Source: Erysipelotrichaceae bacterium UBA3379 (GTDB taxonomy: Bacteria > Bacillota_I > Bacilli_A > Erysipelotrichales > Coprobacillaceae). Taken from it: DNA of 11,082 bases. The position numbers and the translations under genes were made by a program. How positions within the stretch are numbered: position 1 is the first letter of the stretch; each line of letters starts with the position of its first letter. Shown here piece after piece: positions 1 through 6,005 of the stretch. The stretch is taken from positions 1 to 11,082 of the forward strand of contig DEPZ01000060.1 of assembly GCA_002359025.1 (NCBI GenBank), read 5' to 3'. The notes beneath the pieces are model-generated. The model had not been told where the DNA came from, ran no database searches, and worked only from the letters and a program-made list of their open reading frames with translations.

Positions 1-51
1 TCCATCCCCTTAACTACTATCTTAAGAGTTTGTAATTTCGATATAAATGTA

Positions 52-82
52 GAGCCAAATACGAGACCCGTACGTTTGGTTC
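52..82 (+). ncRNA. Group II intron domain V
   Basis: This 31-nt hairpin is the catalytic core of the intron. GAGCCAAA (52-59) pairs with TTTGGTTC (75-82). CG (73-74) is the conserved two-base bulge, and the distal stem is 60-63 with 69-72. The catalytic AGC triad is at 53-55. The apical sequence TACGAGACCCGTA is the form common in Bacillota introns with a 31-nt domain V. Confidence 0.88.
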
Positions 83-85
83 AAT

Positions 86-122
86 GGGAGGGGCAATAGA
101 AATCTATTCTATTCCTCTACCC
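86..122 (+). ncRNA. Group II intron domain VI with branch-point adenosine
   Basis: GGG (86-88) pairs with CCC (120-122), AGGGG (89-93) pairs with CCTCT (114-118) with one G-U, and AATAGA (95-100) pairs with TCTATT (108-113). A119 is left unpaired, as expected for the lariat branch-point adenosine, a few bases before the intron 3' end. Confidence 0.82.
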
Positions 123-1296
123 TATTATTTTTTGTTTTCTTTGCTTCAAGCCATAACATATGTAAAACTTCAATTAACATTTTTCTAACATCAGATTTTA
201 GTAATGTGAGTTCTTTGATACCAGCTAAGATATGTTTATATGAAATATGTGATAAATCAGAAAATGTTTTTAATCCTAATGATTCAAATAATCCAAACAT
301 AGCTTCAATAAATGCATGTTTATCTTCATAACTTAATTTTTCTAAAAAGATAATGACTTTTATTGCAAACTGTACACTTTCATATGAAAGCTCATCTTCC
401 ACAAATCCGTAAGGTGTGACTTGCCATGAATAGGGATTATGTTGTAACATGCCAGTATATTGGCTATTAACAACACTATAGTTTTCCTCATGATTTAAGA
501 CGATTCCAAAGAAAGAATAGTGTGGAAGATAACTATGGATGCGTGGTAACATCTTTTGGTATTCAGGAGATTGAATAATATCATTTTGAAATCCTGGACC
601 ATCGTAGTTATAGATGAGTTGAATACGTTCTTGTATATCTTGATCACAAAAACATCCAGCATACATGGCTAAGTTTCCACCTTTAGAATGTCCTGCTAAT
701 AGTAAAGGACGTGCTTTCTTGTATTGAAAATGTTTGATAAATCTTTCTTTAAGATTTCCTAAGTAAGGATTTTTCAAGCTTTGTATTAGAGAATGTTTAT
801 ATGGAAAGCGACTAACATGTTCTAGATAGTTTGCTGCTGAGATTTGTGCAGGCACTTTACTTTCACAAAGCATTAAAAAGTCTTCATGCCAACCCACTAA
901 GGCTTCATCTGTACCGCGATAAGCAACAAAGAGAGTTTGGTCTTCTAATAACAATGTTGTTGCTGAAAATTGTTTGATAAGTTCTTTATCAATTTCATTG
1001 ATATAGCTAATGATTTGTATGTTTTGATATCTTTTGGCATGAGCCATTAATTCAAAAAGATGATGACTTTCATTATAAATATATTTCAGTTCATCAGGTG
1101 ACATCGTTTCGTTTCTTTTGGTATATAGTACAAAAGCATCATGTAAAGATAGTGGTTCTTGATCAAGTTCGATAATAGAATCAAATTTGACATAAGATAA
1201 CTCACTAAATATGAGATAATCTATCTCATTATATGCGATATCTAAACATGATAAATCTCCACGCCATAATACATAATCATAAAGTGTATTTTTCAA
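109..1296 (-). CDS. DUF2974 (Mbeg1-like) alpha/beta hydrolase
   Basis: A 395-residue lipase-like alpha/beta hydrolase of the DUF2974/Mbeg1-like family, whose substrates are unknown. The N-terminal WRGDLS segment, the VAYRGTDEALVGW block and the nucleophile elbow GHSKGG (Ser204) are all family hallmarks. Likely triad partners are the Asp in NYDGPGF and the His in LQHNPYSW. No signal peptide or membrane segment is evident, so it is probably cytoplasmic. The start is set at a TTG (1294-1296), because the near-perfect Shine-Dalgarno AAGGTGGTGA overlaps the two in-frame GTG codons just upstream, leaving TTG at normal spacing. The gene is monocistronic with its own promoter. Oddity: the last codons (Arg-Val-Glu-Glu-stop) lie inside the 3' end of the group II intron, so the natural C-terminus was probably replaced when the intron inserted. 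The catalytic domain looks complete. Confidence 0.88.
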   Translation of the reverse strand: MKNTLYDYVLWRGDLSCLDIAYNEIDYLIFSELSYVKFDSIIELDQEPLSLHDAFVLYTKRNETMSPDELKYIYNESHHLFELMAHAKRYQNIQIISYINEIDKELIKQFSATTLLLEDQTLFVAYRGTDEALVGWHEDFLMLCESKVPAQISAANYLEHVSRFPYKHSLIQSLKNPYLGNLKERFIKHFQYKKARPLLLAGHSKGGNLAMYAGCFCDQDIQERIQLIYNYDGPGFQNDIIQSPEYQKMLPRIHSYLPHYSFFGIVLNHEENYSVVNSQYTGMLQHNPYSWQVTPYGFVEDELSYESVQFAIKVIIFLEKLSYEDKHAFIEAMFGLFESLGLKTFSDLSHISYKHILAGIKELTLLKSDVRKMLIEVLHMLWLEAKKTKNNRVEE

Positions 1297-1327
1297 TAGA
1301 CTCACCACCTTATATTTGTTTTTTTAT

Positions 1328-1356
1328 ATTCTACATGAAATATTTTTAGAAATCAA
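1328..1356 (-). promoter_or_regulatory. Sigma-A-type promoter of the DUF2974 hydrolase gene
   Basis: On the - strand, a -35 TTGATT (1351-1356) and a -10 TAGAAT (1328-1333) are separated by exactly 17 bp. They lie about 30 bases upstream of the TTG start, with the Shine-Dalgarno site between. Confidence 0.75.
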
Positions 1357-1423
1357 TTTATAGATTGTCGAATTTTGATGTGCAAAAATGGTAGGATTTT
1401 TGTAAGATATGAGTTAAAATATA

Positions 1424-1517
1424 TTTACTGGTACAAAATCATAAAAAATAATAAAAAGAAAGGGATTTCTTTACAATCAGCACCGTACCAGTGAAAGACC
1501 ATTTGTGGTCTTTTTTT
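1424..1517 (+). promoter_or_regulatory. Candidate structured leader RNA or small RNA upstream of the LCP gene
   Basis: An outer stem ACTGGTAC (1427-1434) with GTACCAGT (1485-1492) is perfect over 8 bp and may extend by three weaker pairs. It encloses an inner hairpin AAAGAAA-GGGA-TTTCTTT (1455-1472) and is followed at once by an intrinsic terminator. A -10-like TATATT (1420-1425) would start transcription close to the first stem base, but its -35 is poor. The layout fits an attenuated leader for the LCP operon, or a separate RNA of about 85-90 nt. It does not match the T-box, purine, SAM, preQ1, c-di-GMP or fluoride consensus elements that I know. The 1297-1581 intergenic region otherwise holds only the hydrolase promoter and the LCP ribosome binding site. 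Confidence 0.45.
1494..1517 (+). terminator. Intrinsic terminator/attenuator in the LCP leader
   Basis: AAAGACCA pairs with TGGTCTTT around a TTTG loop and is followed by T residues (to 1517). No + strand gene in the window ends just before it, so it terminates either a short leader/small RNA or read-through from the left. The LCP ribosome binding site begins about 55 bases later. Confidence 0.7.
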
Positions 1518-1581
1518 ATATGTTGTTGTTTTATTGCAAAATATGAAAAAATATGTTAATTTAACAAGAAGAGGTGATATC

Positions 1582-3024
1582 ATGGACAATAAATATATCA
1601 AACGCATTGTTTTTGCAATAAGTCTGATAATGAGTATCATTTTAATGATTATGATTGTCAATGCAAAAATCTTACCATATATTTATATGATAAGTATAGG
1701 TATTGTTTTATTGATTATGCTGATAGGTGAATATTTTTTAATATTTACACGTAAACCAAAAAGCAAGCGTTCTTTAATTACGCAAATATTGAGTTTGATT
1801 TTAAGTTGTGTCATGATTGTTGGGTCTTTTGCTTTTTATAAAGCGACACAAGCTGTAGATTTAATGACATCGCAATCATTTATGCAAAGGGCTATATCGG
1901 TTGTTGTCTTAAAAGATTCTGTTATTAAAAATCAGCTTCAAATTCCTAAGCATCAATTAGGTTATTTAAATTCTATTGATGAAGAGACAATGAATTATGC
2001 AATTGATAAAATTAGTGATGATTTAGGAGATATTGATGTAAAAGGAATAAAAGATCCTTCGTCATTAGTTCAGGATTTATATAATGAAGATGTAGAGGCG
2101 ATTATATTAGATGAGGCATTTAGAAGCTTAATAGAACAAGATCATAAAAATTTTAGTGAAGAAACAAGAGTTGTCTATCAAGTGACACAAGATCAAAAAA
2201 TGGTTATAGCAAAAGACGTTGATGTTACGAAAAAGCCATTTCTTGTTTATATTAGCGGTAATGATGAGTACGGTGATATTAAAACTGTATCACGTAGTGA
2301 TGTGAATATGTTAGTCACTGTAAATCCTAATACAAAACAGATTTTATTATTAAGTATACCTAGAGATACGTATTATCCTTTACATAGAAATGGTCAATAT
2401 GATAAATTTACTCATGCAGGTATTTATGGCTTACAAGAAAGTATTGATACTTTAGAGGATATGATACAAGAGGATATTAATTATTATGTACGTATGAATT
2501 TTACTTCATTTATTAATATTGTCGATGCTTTAGGAGGGATTACTGTATATTCTCCACATGAATTTACAACTGTGAAAGGAAATTATCATATTCATAAAGG
2601 AGAAAATAATCTTAATGCCAAAGAAGCATTATCATTTGTAAGAGAAAGAAAAGCATTTGTAGATGGAGATTTTGAAAGAGGGAGAAATCAACAAAGAATG
2701 ATACAAGCTATTGTTAAAAAGGTTTGTTCACCTGCAATACTTACATCTTTTACAAAAGTCATTGACACAGTGAGTGTGAGCGTAGAAATGAATTTAACAA
2801 CTGAAGATATTAATGCATTGGTAAAAATGCAACTCTCTTCTATGCCGACTTGGGATATTCAAACTTATCAAATTCTTGGTGATACTGATGAACTTCCTTG
2901 TTATTCATCTGGAGGCTTAACAGCTTCAGTTGTTGTCCCATATGAGTCATCACTTTTACAAGCGACTGATTACATCAATCAGATGATGAACAATCAAAAA
3001 ATAGATATACAAAAAGGAGAATAG
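1582..3024 (+). CDS. LCP (LytR-CpsA-Psr) family cell-wall glycopolymer ligase
   Basis: A 480-residue membrane enzyme of the LCP family. These proteins transfer teichoic acids, capsule or other glycopolymers from undecaprenyl carriers to peptidoglycan on the outer face of the membrane. Three membrane helices are predicted at about residues 9-27, 32-54 and 66-86, as in CpsA/Wzg-type members. Residues about 90-215 form an accessory region resembling that of Cps2A, and the LCP domain follows. Visible core motifs are SIPRDTY (Arg261, Asp262), DKFTHAG (His278), the DALGG stretch and ERGRNQQR (Arg366, Arg368, Gln371), which bind the pyrophosphate lipid and metal. The start is ATG 1582, preceded by AGAGGTGAT; an upstream in-frame ATG at 1534 lacks a ribosome site. 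It is the first gene of an operon with a DUF3783 gene 4 bp downstream. The polymer attached cannot be told from sequence. Confidence 0.92.
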   Translation: MDNKYIKRIVFAISLIMSIILMIMIVNAKILPYIYMISIGIVLLIMLIGEYFLIFTRKPKSKRSLITQILSLILSCVMIVGSFAFYKATQAVDLMTSQSFMQRAISVVVLKDSVIKNQLQIPKHQLGYLNSIDEETMNYAIDKISDDLGDIDVKGIKDPSSLVQDLYNEDVEAIILDEAFRSLIEQDHKNFSEETRVVYQVTQDQKMVIAKDVDVTKKPFLVYISGNDEYGDIKTVSRSDVNMLVTVNPNTKQILLLSIPRDTYYPLHRNGQYDKFTHAGIYGLQESIDTLEDMIQEDINYYVRMNFTSFINIVDALGGITVYSPHEFTTVKGNYHIHKGENNLNAKEALSFVRERKAFVDGDFERGRNQQRMIQAIVKKVCSPAILTSFTKVIDTVSVSVEMNLTTEDINALVKMQLSSMPTWDIQTYQILGDTDELPCYSSGGLTASVVVPYESSLLQATDYINQMMNNQKIDIQKGE

Positions 3025-3028
3025 AAAA

Positions 3029-3421
3029 ATGAAAGAAACTGTATTATTATATCATGTAGAAGGAGATACAAGAGATAAAATTTTAAATATCCTTAATCAA
3101 TTAGAAATTGAATATAAAGATATACAAGAGAAAGATATTCATCAAAAAATTGGATATCTTTTGGATATACCTGGATATGAAAATTCAAAGGATAAGATTC
3201 CTGAAGCAACATTAGATCATGAATTTGTATTTTTTGCATATATGACAGATGAACAACTTGATATTTTATTGCAATTATTTAAAGCAAGTCAAGTTCCATA
3301 CATTCCATTAAAAGCAATGCTTACTGACTCAAATGTTGAATATAGATTTTATGATTTATATCATAATGTTCAACATGAATATGAACAAATATCAGGACAG
3401 ATTTTATCTAAGTCAATTTAA
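3029..3421 (+). CDS. DUF3783 domain-containing protein
   Basis: A 130-residue soluble protein of unknown function. The C-terminal half (about 66-122) fits the DUF3783 family: a beta strand FVFFAYM, a helix (DEQLDILLQLF), the signature PLKAMLTDSN (93-102) and a final helix with HEYEQI. The N-terminal half (strand VLLYHV, then a long helix) could be a second small alpha/beta unit. No membrane segment or metal site is seen. The gene begins 4 bp after the LCP stop codon. Its Shine-Dalgarno AAGGAG lies in the LCP coding end, so the two are co-transcribed and probably translationally coupled. A terminator overlaps its stop. The family call rests on the PLKAxLT block and helix pattern; its role with the LCP ligase is unknown. 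Confidence 0.75.
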   Translation: MKETVLLYHVEGDTRDKILNILNQLEIEYKDIQEKDIHQKIGYLLDIPGYENSKDKIPEATLDHEFVFFAYMTDEQLDILLQLFKASQVPYIPLKAMLTDSNVEYRFYDLYHNVQHEYEQISGQILSKSI

Positions 3422-3442
3422 GACTGCTATGCAGTCTTTTTA
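3420..3442 (+). terminator. Intrinsic terminator of the LCP-DUF3783 operon
   Basis: AAGACTGC (3420-3427) pairs perfectly with GCAGTCTT (3431-3438) around a TAT triloop and is followed by a T-run. The stem starts within the stop codon of the DUF3783 gene. A TATAAT at 3441-3446 follows directly and could be the -10 of the next gene, although no good -35 is seen. Confidence 0.88.
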
Positions 3443-3477
3443 TAATCTTAGATATATAAAGTGAATTGGAGGTTTTT

Positions 3478-4341
3478 ATGATAGCAAAGATATTGTGGTG
3501 GACACTTTTTATATATGGAATAGGTTATGGAGTTTATTATTTTCATGATTTATATAAACATAGATATGAATTTGAAAAAGAAACAAGTGGTTTACGTTGT
3601 GGGATCTATGGATTTATATTTCTTTTCTTTGATGTTCTAGGAATTGGGTCTTTTGCACCACAAACATCTGCATTTCATTATTCTAAAGAAATGCATGATC
3701 GATATATTCCAGGAACATTAAATGCGGGAAATGCTATTCCTACAATTTTACAGGCATTAATATTTATTGGACTTGTTCAAGTAGATTCTTTTACACTATT
3801 TATAATGATTTTTACAGCAACTTTAGGTTCATTTATTGGAGCGGGAATTGTTTCAAAAATGTCAGAAAAGATGATTCAATTGAGTATGGGAGTGGCACTA
3901 TTTGTAACAGCATTTTTTATGTTTGCTTCCGCTGTTGGATGGTTAGATATTGGAGGTAATGCTCAGGGGTTATCTGGTATACAGCTTATTATAGCTGTCA
4001 TAATGAACTTTATTTTAGGTGCACTGATGACAGTAGGTGTAGGATTATATTCTCCATGTATGGCATTAGTCAGTATATTAGGGATGTCTCCAACAGTTGC
4101 ATTTCCTATCATGATGGGGTCTTGTGCTTTTTTAATGCCAACATGTGGTATGAAGTTTATTAAAGAAAATATGTATAATCGTAAAGCAGCATTGGCAGAT
4201 ACAATCTTTGGATCGCTGGGTGTTGTCATTGCAGCATTTATTGTCAAATCACTTCCTCTTGATGTACTGCGATGGGGTGTGGTATTGGTAGTTATTTATA
4301 CTGCAACTCAAATGTTATATGCAGGTATGAAAAAATCCTAA
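3478..4341 (+). CDS. TauE/SafE (TSUP) family membrane transporter
   Basis: A 287-residue polytopic membrane protein of the TSUP family, whose characterised members move sulfite, sulfonates, thiosulfate or other small organosulfur anions. Eight to nine hydrophobic segments are visible, at about residues 3-21, 43-60, 85-101, 104-125, 134-155, 166-190, 192-222, 240-258 and 264-283. The family pattern shows as the glycine/proline-rich GIGSFAPQTS (55-64), LGSFIGAGIVSKM (116-128) and VGVGLYSPCMAL (186-197). The last is analogous to the second repeat half. The start is ATG 3478, five bases after GGAGG; a TTG at 3466 overlaps that ribosome site and is rejected. It is transcribed alone, and its last codons and stop lie in the terminator hairpin of the convergent DUF1846 gene. 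The substrate is not deducible; no sulfur-metabolism gene adjoins it apart from a degenerate rhodanese fold 6 kb away. Confidence 0.85.
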   Translation: MIAKILWWTLFIYGIGYGVYYFHDLYKHRYEFEKETSGLRCGIYGFIFLFFDVLGIGSFAPQTSAFHYSKEMHDRYIPGTLNAGNAIPTILQALIFIGLVQVDSFTLFIMIFTATLGSFIGAGIVSKMSEKMIQLSMGVALFVTAFFMFASAVGWLDIGGNAQGLSGIQLIIAVIMNFILGALMTVGVGLYSPCMALVSILGMSPTVAFPIMMGSCAFLMPTCGMKFIKENMYNRKAALADTIFGSLGVVIAAFIVKSLPLDVLRWGVVLVVIYTATQMLYAGMKKS

Positions 4342-4360
4342 GCATTGATATACTTAGGAT
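4330..4360 (-). terminator. Terminator of the DUF1846 gene, embedded in overlapping stop codons
   Basis: ATCCTAAG (4335-4342) and CTTAGGAT (4353-4360) form a perfect 8-bp stem. Read on the - strand it is followed by six T residues (4335-4330), giving an intrinsic terminator for DUF1846. Read on the + strand no T-run follows. The stem contains the stop codons of both convergent genes. Confidence 0.75.
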
Positions 4361-5804
4361 CACAAGTTAAATTCATTTTTAATTTTCTTAATGTTTCAGT
4401 GTCTTTTTTGCTTAAAATAACTGTAGAATGAATTTCACAATTATGTAGTAATGGTAAAGCTTCTAAACATTTTTTAGCATTTTCATCGCTTTGTGCAGCA
4501 ATTGTTAAAGTTAATAATGCTTCATCGATATCTAATAATGGATTTTTAATATCTAGATAGTCATTCTTTAAAGAAAAAATAGATTTTAACATTGCTGGTG
4601 AAATTAATTCTATCTTTTGGTCAACATGTGCTAAATATTTAAGTGCATTTAATAGAGCAGCACTAGATCCTCTTAATAAAGAAGAAGATTTTCCACTGAT
4701 GAGTTGACCATCATTTAATTCAATAGCACAACAAGGAACTTCTTTTTGTTGAGCAATTTCATGCGCATAGATTGCGCATTTTCTATTTTTAGCATCAACA
4801 TCTGCTTGAGCAAGTAATGATTTGATCTTTTCTAATGAGTTATCATTGATCTTACCAGTTAAATAATCAACTTGAGCATGATAATAGCGTCTTACGATTT
4901 CACGACGACTTGCATCACAAGCGGCTTCATCATCAACAATCGCATAGCCTGCCATGTTGACCCCCATATCTGTAGGAGAAGCATAAGGTGATTCTCCAAA
5001 AATCTTTTTAAACATCGCTTTTAAGACTGGGAAAATTTCAATATCACGATTATAGTTGACAGTTGTTTTGTTGTATGTTTCTAAATGGAATGGATCAATC
5101 ATATTGACATCATTTAAGTCAATTGTCGCTGCTTCATAAGCAAGGTTAACAGGATGCTTTAAAGGAAGATTCCAAATTGGGAATGTTTCAAATTTAGCAT
5201 ACCCAGCGTTTACCCCATGTAAATGTTCATGATATAACTGAGAAAGACATGTTGCCATCTTTCCAGAACCAGGACCTGGAGCAGTAACAACAACCAAAGG
5301 TTTTGTTGTGATAATATAATCATTTTTTCCAAATCCTTCACTTGAAATAATATGATTTACATCATGAGGATAACCTTCAATAGGATATTGCATAAAAACA
5401 TTAATTCCCATATTTTCAAGTTTAGATTTAAATGTATCAGCAGCATTTTGATGCTGATATTGTGTAATTGTGACACTTCCAACATATAATCCCACACGTT
5501 GGTATTCACCAATGAGTCTAATAACTTCATCATCATAAGTTAAGCCTAAATCGCCTCTTACTTTATGACGTTCTAAATCTTTTGCACCTACGGCAATAAT
5601 GACTTCCACTTTATCTTTTAATGTTAATAACATTTTCAATTTACTATCCGGTTCAAATCCTGGAAGAACACGAGATGCATGGTTGTCATCAAATAATTTT
5701 CCACCAAATTCTAAGTACAATTTATTGTCGAATTGCTGGATTCTTTCTTGAATATGTTTTGACTGCAAGTCTACATATAATTCATTACTAAATGCTTTTT
5801 TCAT
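4338..5804 (-). CDS. DUF1846 (UPF0371) family protein
   Basis: A 488-residue cytoplasmic protein, close to the usual length of the DUF1846/UPF0371 family, conserved in many Bacillota and Actinomycetota without an assigned function. Family features include the N-terminal AFSNELYVDLQSKHI region, the FGGKLFDD and LPGFEPDSK blocks, and the IIAVGAKDLERHKVRGD stretch. The segment VVVTAPGPGSGKMATCLSQ (171-189) reads like a Walker A phosphate-binding loop (GPGSGK, Lys182) after a hydrophobic strand, so nucleotide or phosphate binding is plausible. The second half (about 330-480) is a separate alpha/beta domain rich in helices. The start ATG (5804) has AGGAG at good spacing. Its 3' end overlaps the convergent TauE gene by 4 bp. 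It is transcribed alone and divergently from the SNF2 gene. Family assignment is firm; function is unknown. Confidence 0.9.
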   Translation of the reverse strand: MKKAFSNELYVDLQSKHIQERIQQFDNKLYLEFGGKLFDDNHASRVLPGFEPDSKLKMLLTLKDKVEVIIAVGAKDLERHKVRGDLGLTYDDEVIRLIGEYQRVGLYVGSVTITQYQHQNAADTFKSKLENMGINVFMQYPIEGYPHDVNHIISSEGFGKNDYIITTKPLVVVTAPGPGSGKMATCLSQLYHEHLHGVNAGYAKFETFPIWNLPLKHPVNLAYEAATIDLNDVNMIDPFHLETYNKTTVNYNRDIEIFPVLKAMFKKIFGESPYASPTDMGVNMAGYAIVDDEAACDASRREIVRRYYHAQVDYLTGKINDNSLEKIKSLLAQADVDAKNRKCAIYAHEIAQQKEVPCCAIELNDGQLISGKSSSLLRGSSAALLNALKYLAHVDQKIELISPAMLKSIFSLKNDYLDIKNPLLDIDEALLTLTIAAQSDENAKKCLEALPLLHNCEIHSTVILSKKDTETLRKLKMNLTCDPKYINA

Positions 5805-5824
5805 TCTTCTTCACTCCTAGTGTT

Positions 5825-5830
5825 ATTATA
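5825..5830 (-). promoter_or_regulatory. Possible -10 box of the DUF1846 gene
   Basis: The - strand reads TATAAT here, about 20 bases before the DUF1846 start codon. The 17-bp-spaced -35 position (CTTTAT) is weak. The implied 5' leader would be very short, starting at the Shine-Dalgarno site. Confidence 0.4.
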
Positions 5831-5948
5831 TAGAAAATATTATGAAGATAAAGGAAATAATAAAAAGTTATTTATATAATAATAAATTATTAATTGTATT
5901 ATCCTAGTCAAAGTTTCTGTTTCTTTTTTTCTTTATTCTTATATAAAA

Positions 5949-5958
5949 GTTGATCAAC
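5949..5958. repeat. Perfect 10-bp palindrome in the DUF1846/SNF2 divergent region
   Basis: GTTGATCAAC is a perfect palindrome about 50 bases upstream of the SNF2 gene start, inside the 201-bp divergent intergenic region. It contains a -35-like TTGATC, but no good -10 sits 16-18 bp downstream; a TAAAAT (5965-5970) is too close. It could be an operator or chance. Nothing else stands out in this AT-rich spacer. Confidence 0.3.
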
Positions 5959-6005
5959 ATATGGTAAAATAAGGAATAATGAATTGTTTTTAAGGGGGAG
6001 GAAAA

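Larger units (their letters stand above)
1..125 (+). mobile_element. 3' end of a group II intron (partial)
   Basis: The first 125 bases carry the terminal part of a bacterial group II intron: a domain V hairpin with the AGC triad and a two-base bulge, directly followed by a domain VI hairpin with a bulged adenosine, then a 3' end of the expected AY form (A124-T125). The rest of the intron, including any reverse transcriptase/maturase gene, lies left of the window. Bases 1-50 show no clear coding signal and probably belong to domain IV or the linker to domain V. The exact 3' splice junction is inferred from the AY rule and could be off by a base or two. The intron is antisense to the hydrolase gene that runs into it. 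Confidence 0.85.

Noticed and set aside
1424..1517. T-box or known metabolite riboswitch before the LCP gene
   Set aside because: There is no T-box sequence (AGGGTGG-type), no specifier arrangement and no core motif of the common riboswitch classes, so it is reported only as an unassigned leader.
1534..1581. Upstream in-frame start for the LCP gene
   Set aside because: No Shine-Dalgarno precedes it, while ATG 1582 has AGAGGTGAT at correct spacing and leads directly into the first membrane helix.
1425..1661. 78-codon - strand frame rich in Ile/Leu/Met resembling a membrane peptide
   Set aside because: It overlaps the LCP ribosome site and the codons of the first LCP membrane helix, and the complement of such codons easily gives hydrophobic residues. 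No ribosome binding site is seen.
3963..4247. 94-codon - strand frame inside the TauE/SafE gene
   Set aside because: It is the antisense of a conserved membrane-protein frame, with no family resemblance and no ribosome site.
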